Source: Proteobacteria bacterium UBA7821 (GTDB lineage Bacteria > Pseudomonadota > Gammaproteobacteria > Comchoanobacterales > Comchoanobacteraceae). From it: DNA of 14,491 bases. The notes below the pieces were generated by a model. The model made no database searches. It worked only from the letters and a program-made list of their open reading frames with translations, and was not told the DNA's origin. The translations under genes and the position numbers were made by a program. Shown here piece after piece: positions 13,354 to 14,491 of this stretch (within the stretch, counting starts at the first letter, position 1; every line of letters begins with the position of its first letter). The stretch lies in assembly GCA_002480165.1 (NCBI GenBank), contig DLBP01000063.1, positions 1 through 14,491 of the forward strand. The letters run 5' to 3'.

Positions 13354-14491
13354 AGCCGCAACAATGCTTAAATTTCTTACCTGAACCACATGAGCACGGT
13401 TCATTTCGCCCCTGCTTAGCGACAGCCTTCTTCTCGTTTCCCACCGACTCAGTGCGGTTGGTTTGCATGGTGATCATGGGATTTTTCTCTTCTTGCGCCT
13501 CAACTTCAGTTAACTTAAGACGACACATCTGACTGGTGACAGTCTCTTGAACCTCAAACAACATCTCTTCAAATAAGGCAAAGGATTCTTTACGATACTC
13601 ATCAAATGGATTTTTTTGCGCATAGCCTCTAAAGTGAATATTTTGGCGCAAATGATCCAATGTTCTTAAGTGCTCTCGCCAAACATGGTCCAGTGTTTGT
13701 AAGACAATGTGCTTCTCAAGCTTTCTGACCAATTGAGCCTCAACATGTTGAACACTCTTGTGAAAATTACTGAGCATTTGAGTATGAATGCCAGCTTCAG
13801 CTGCACCGATGGTGCACTTATCTGCTATCCAATCAGCGACATTCACTTGCACATGAAACCGAGACTGGATGGTCAATAACAATTCTTCAAAGCGCTCTTT
13901 ATTAGTTAAATAACACTCTTCTATTAGCGTGTCACGACTTTGCGTCAGATTTTTAGAAAGCGTACGCTGACTGGTTTTCAACATCATGGATTCAATAACA
14001 TCACTAATATCCGTATGGCTCATGAGTTCTTCTCTTTGCTGATAAACCATCAGCCTCTGCTCATTGGCAATGTTATCAAATTTCAGTAGCTGTTTTCGAA
14101 TATCAAAATGGTGCCCTTCCATTTTCTTCTGCGCATTTTCTACCGAGCGGTTCAGTAGTGGGTGCTCTAAGCTATCGGCTTCTTTCATGCCGGCAAATCG
14201 CATAATATTCTGGGTTTTATCTGATGAAAACACTCGCATTAATGGATCATCTAATGAGATATAAAAACGGCTAACCCCCGGATCTCCTTGTCGGCCTGAA
14301 CGCCCCCTGAGCTGATTATCAATTCGTCTTGAATCGTGACGTTCTGAGCCGATGACATACAAGCCACCGAGTTCAATAACCCGTTTTTGCTCTGTTGCGA
14401 AACGTTCTTTTATCGCCTGTTTATCCGCATCACCAATGGGTTTATTCAGCGCTTGTATATAAGACTCATAATTACCACCCAGTACGATATC
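13352..14491 (-). CDS. secA: Preprotein translocase ATPase SecA, C-terminal part (cut by window end)
   Basis: The motor that drives unfolded preproteins through SecYEG. The visible 379 residues begin at 'DIVLGGNYE' in nucleotide-binding domain 2 and run to the natural stop at 13352. Signatures are 'RRIDNQLRGRSGRQGDPG' (helicase motif VI with its arginines), 'FDIRKQLLKFDNIANEQR' in the helical scaffold, 'LQTLDHVWREHLRTLDHLRQ' and 'FRGYAQKNPFDEYRKESF' in the scaffold and wing region, then a linker of about 45 residues. The C-terminus is a zinc-binding SEC-C tail, 'RNEPCSCGSGKKFKHCCG', with the C-x-C-x8-C-C ligands that bind SecB and phospholipid. The gene remains open to the window edge, so about half of the normal protein (roughly 900 residues) is outside. 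Convergent with rho across 49 bases. Confidence 0.97.
   Translation of the reverse strand, partial: DIVLGGNYESYIQALNKPIGDADKQAIKERFATEQKRVIELGGLYVIGSERHDSRRIDNQLRGRSGRQGDPGVSRFYISLDDPLMRVFSSDKTQNIMRFAGMKEADSLEHPLLNRSVENAQKKMEGHHFDIRKQLLKFDNIANEQRLMVYQQREELMSHTDISDVIESMMLKTSQRTLSKNLTQSRDTLIEECYLTNKERFEELLLTIQSRFHVQVNVADWIADKCTIGAAEAGIHTQMLSNFHKSVQHVEAQLVRKLEKHIVLQTLDHVWREHLRTLDHLRQNIHFRGYAQKNPFDEYRKESFALFEEMLFEVQETVTSQMCRLKLTEVEAQEEKNPMITMQTNRTESVGNEKKAVAKQGRNEPCSCGSGKKFKHCCG

Overview
The window is ordinary chromosomal DNA, moderately AT-leaning and densely coded, with fourteen protein genes (two cut by the window ends). No stretch of 300 bases lacks a gene, and I see no rRNA, tRNA, CRISPR array, insertion sequence or phage gene. 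The thioredoxin-rho pair, a DjlA-type membrane J-protein and ATP-type PEP carboxykinase suggest a gammaproteobacterium. A full mevalonate branch is unusual for that class, but is known in relatives of Legionella and Coxiella. The exact genus cannot be read from the window.

Layout: (1) Positions 1-1679 hold two divergent major facilitator (MFS) transporters with back-to-back sigma70-like promoters between them; the left one runs off the window. (2) Positions 1653-2600 (minus) hold a cysteine-rich multi-pass membrane protein that I cannot identify. It is divergent from a cytoplasmic S9-family serine peptidase (2662-4473). (3) Positions 4457-5757 (minus) hold a two-gene operon, idi (type 1 isopentenyl-diphosphate isomerase) followed by djlA, joined by an ATGA start/stop overlap. 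(4) Positions 5924-11534 (plus) hold HMG-CoA reductase (class II), a divergent GHMP kinase that is probably phosphomevalonate kinase, diphosphomevalonate decarboxylase, mevalonate kinase and pckA. The first three are translationally overlapped. Mevalonate kinase has its own likely promoter and is followed after one base by pckA. (5) Positions 11659-13302 (plus) hold trxA and rho. (6) Positions 13352-14491 (minus) hold the C-terminal 379 residues of SecA, convergent with rho.

Together region 4 and idi cover every step from HMG-CoA to IPP and DMAPP. HMG-CoA is reduced to mevalonate, which is phosphorylated twice, decarboxylated to IPP and isomerised. HMG-CoA synthase is not in the window. The points most worth a second look are the non-standard phosphate loops of the mevalonate kinases, the coupling of pckA to mevalonate kinase, the palindrome inside the mevalonate kinase promoter, the unidentified cysteine-rich membrane protein, and the apparent lack of intrinsic terminators. 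I did not find a convincing wholly new system; most of the window is recognisable metabolism and housekeeping.
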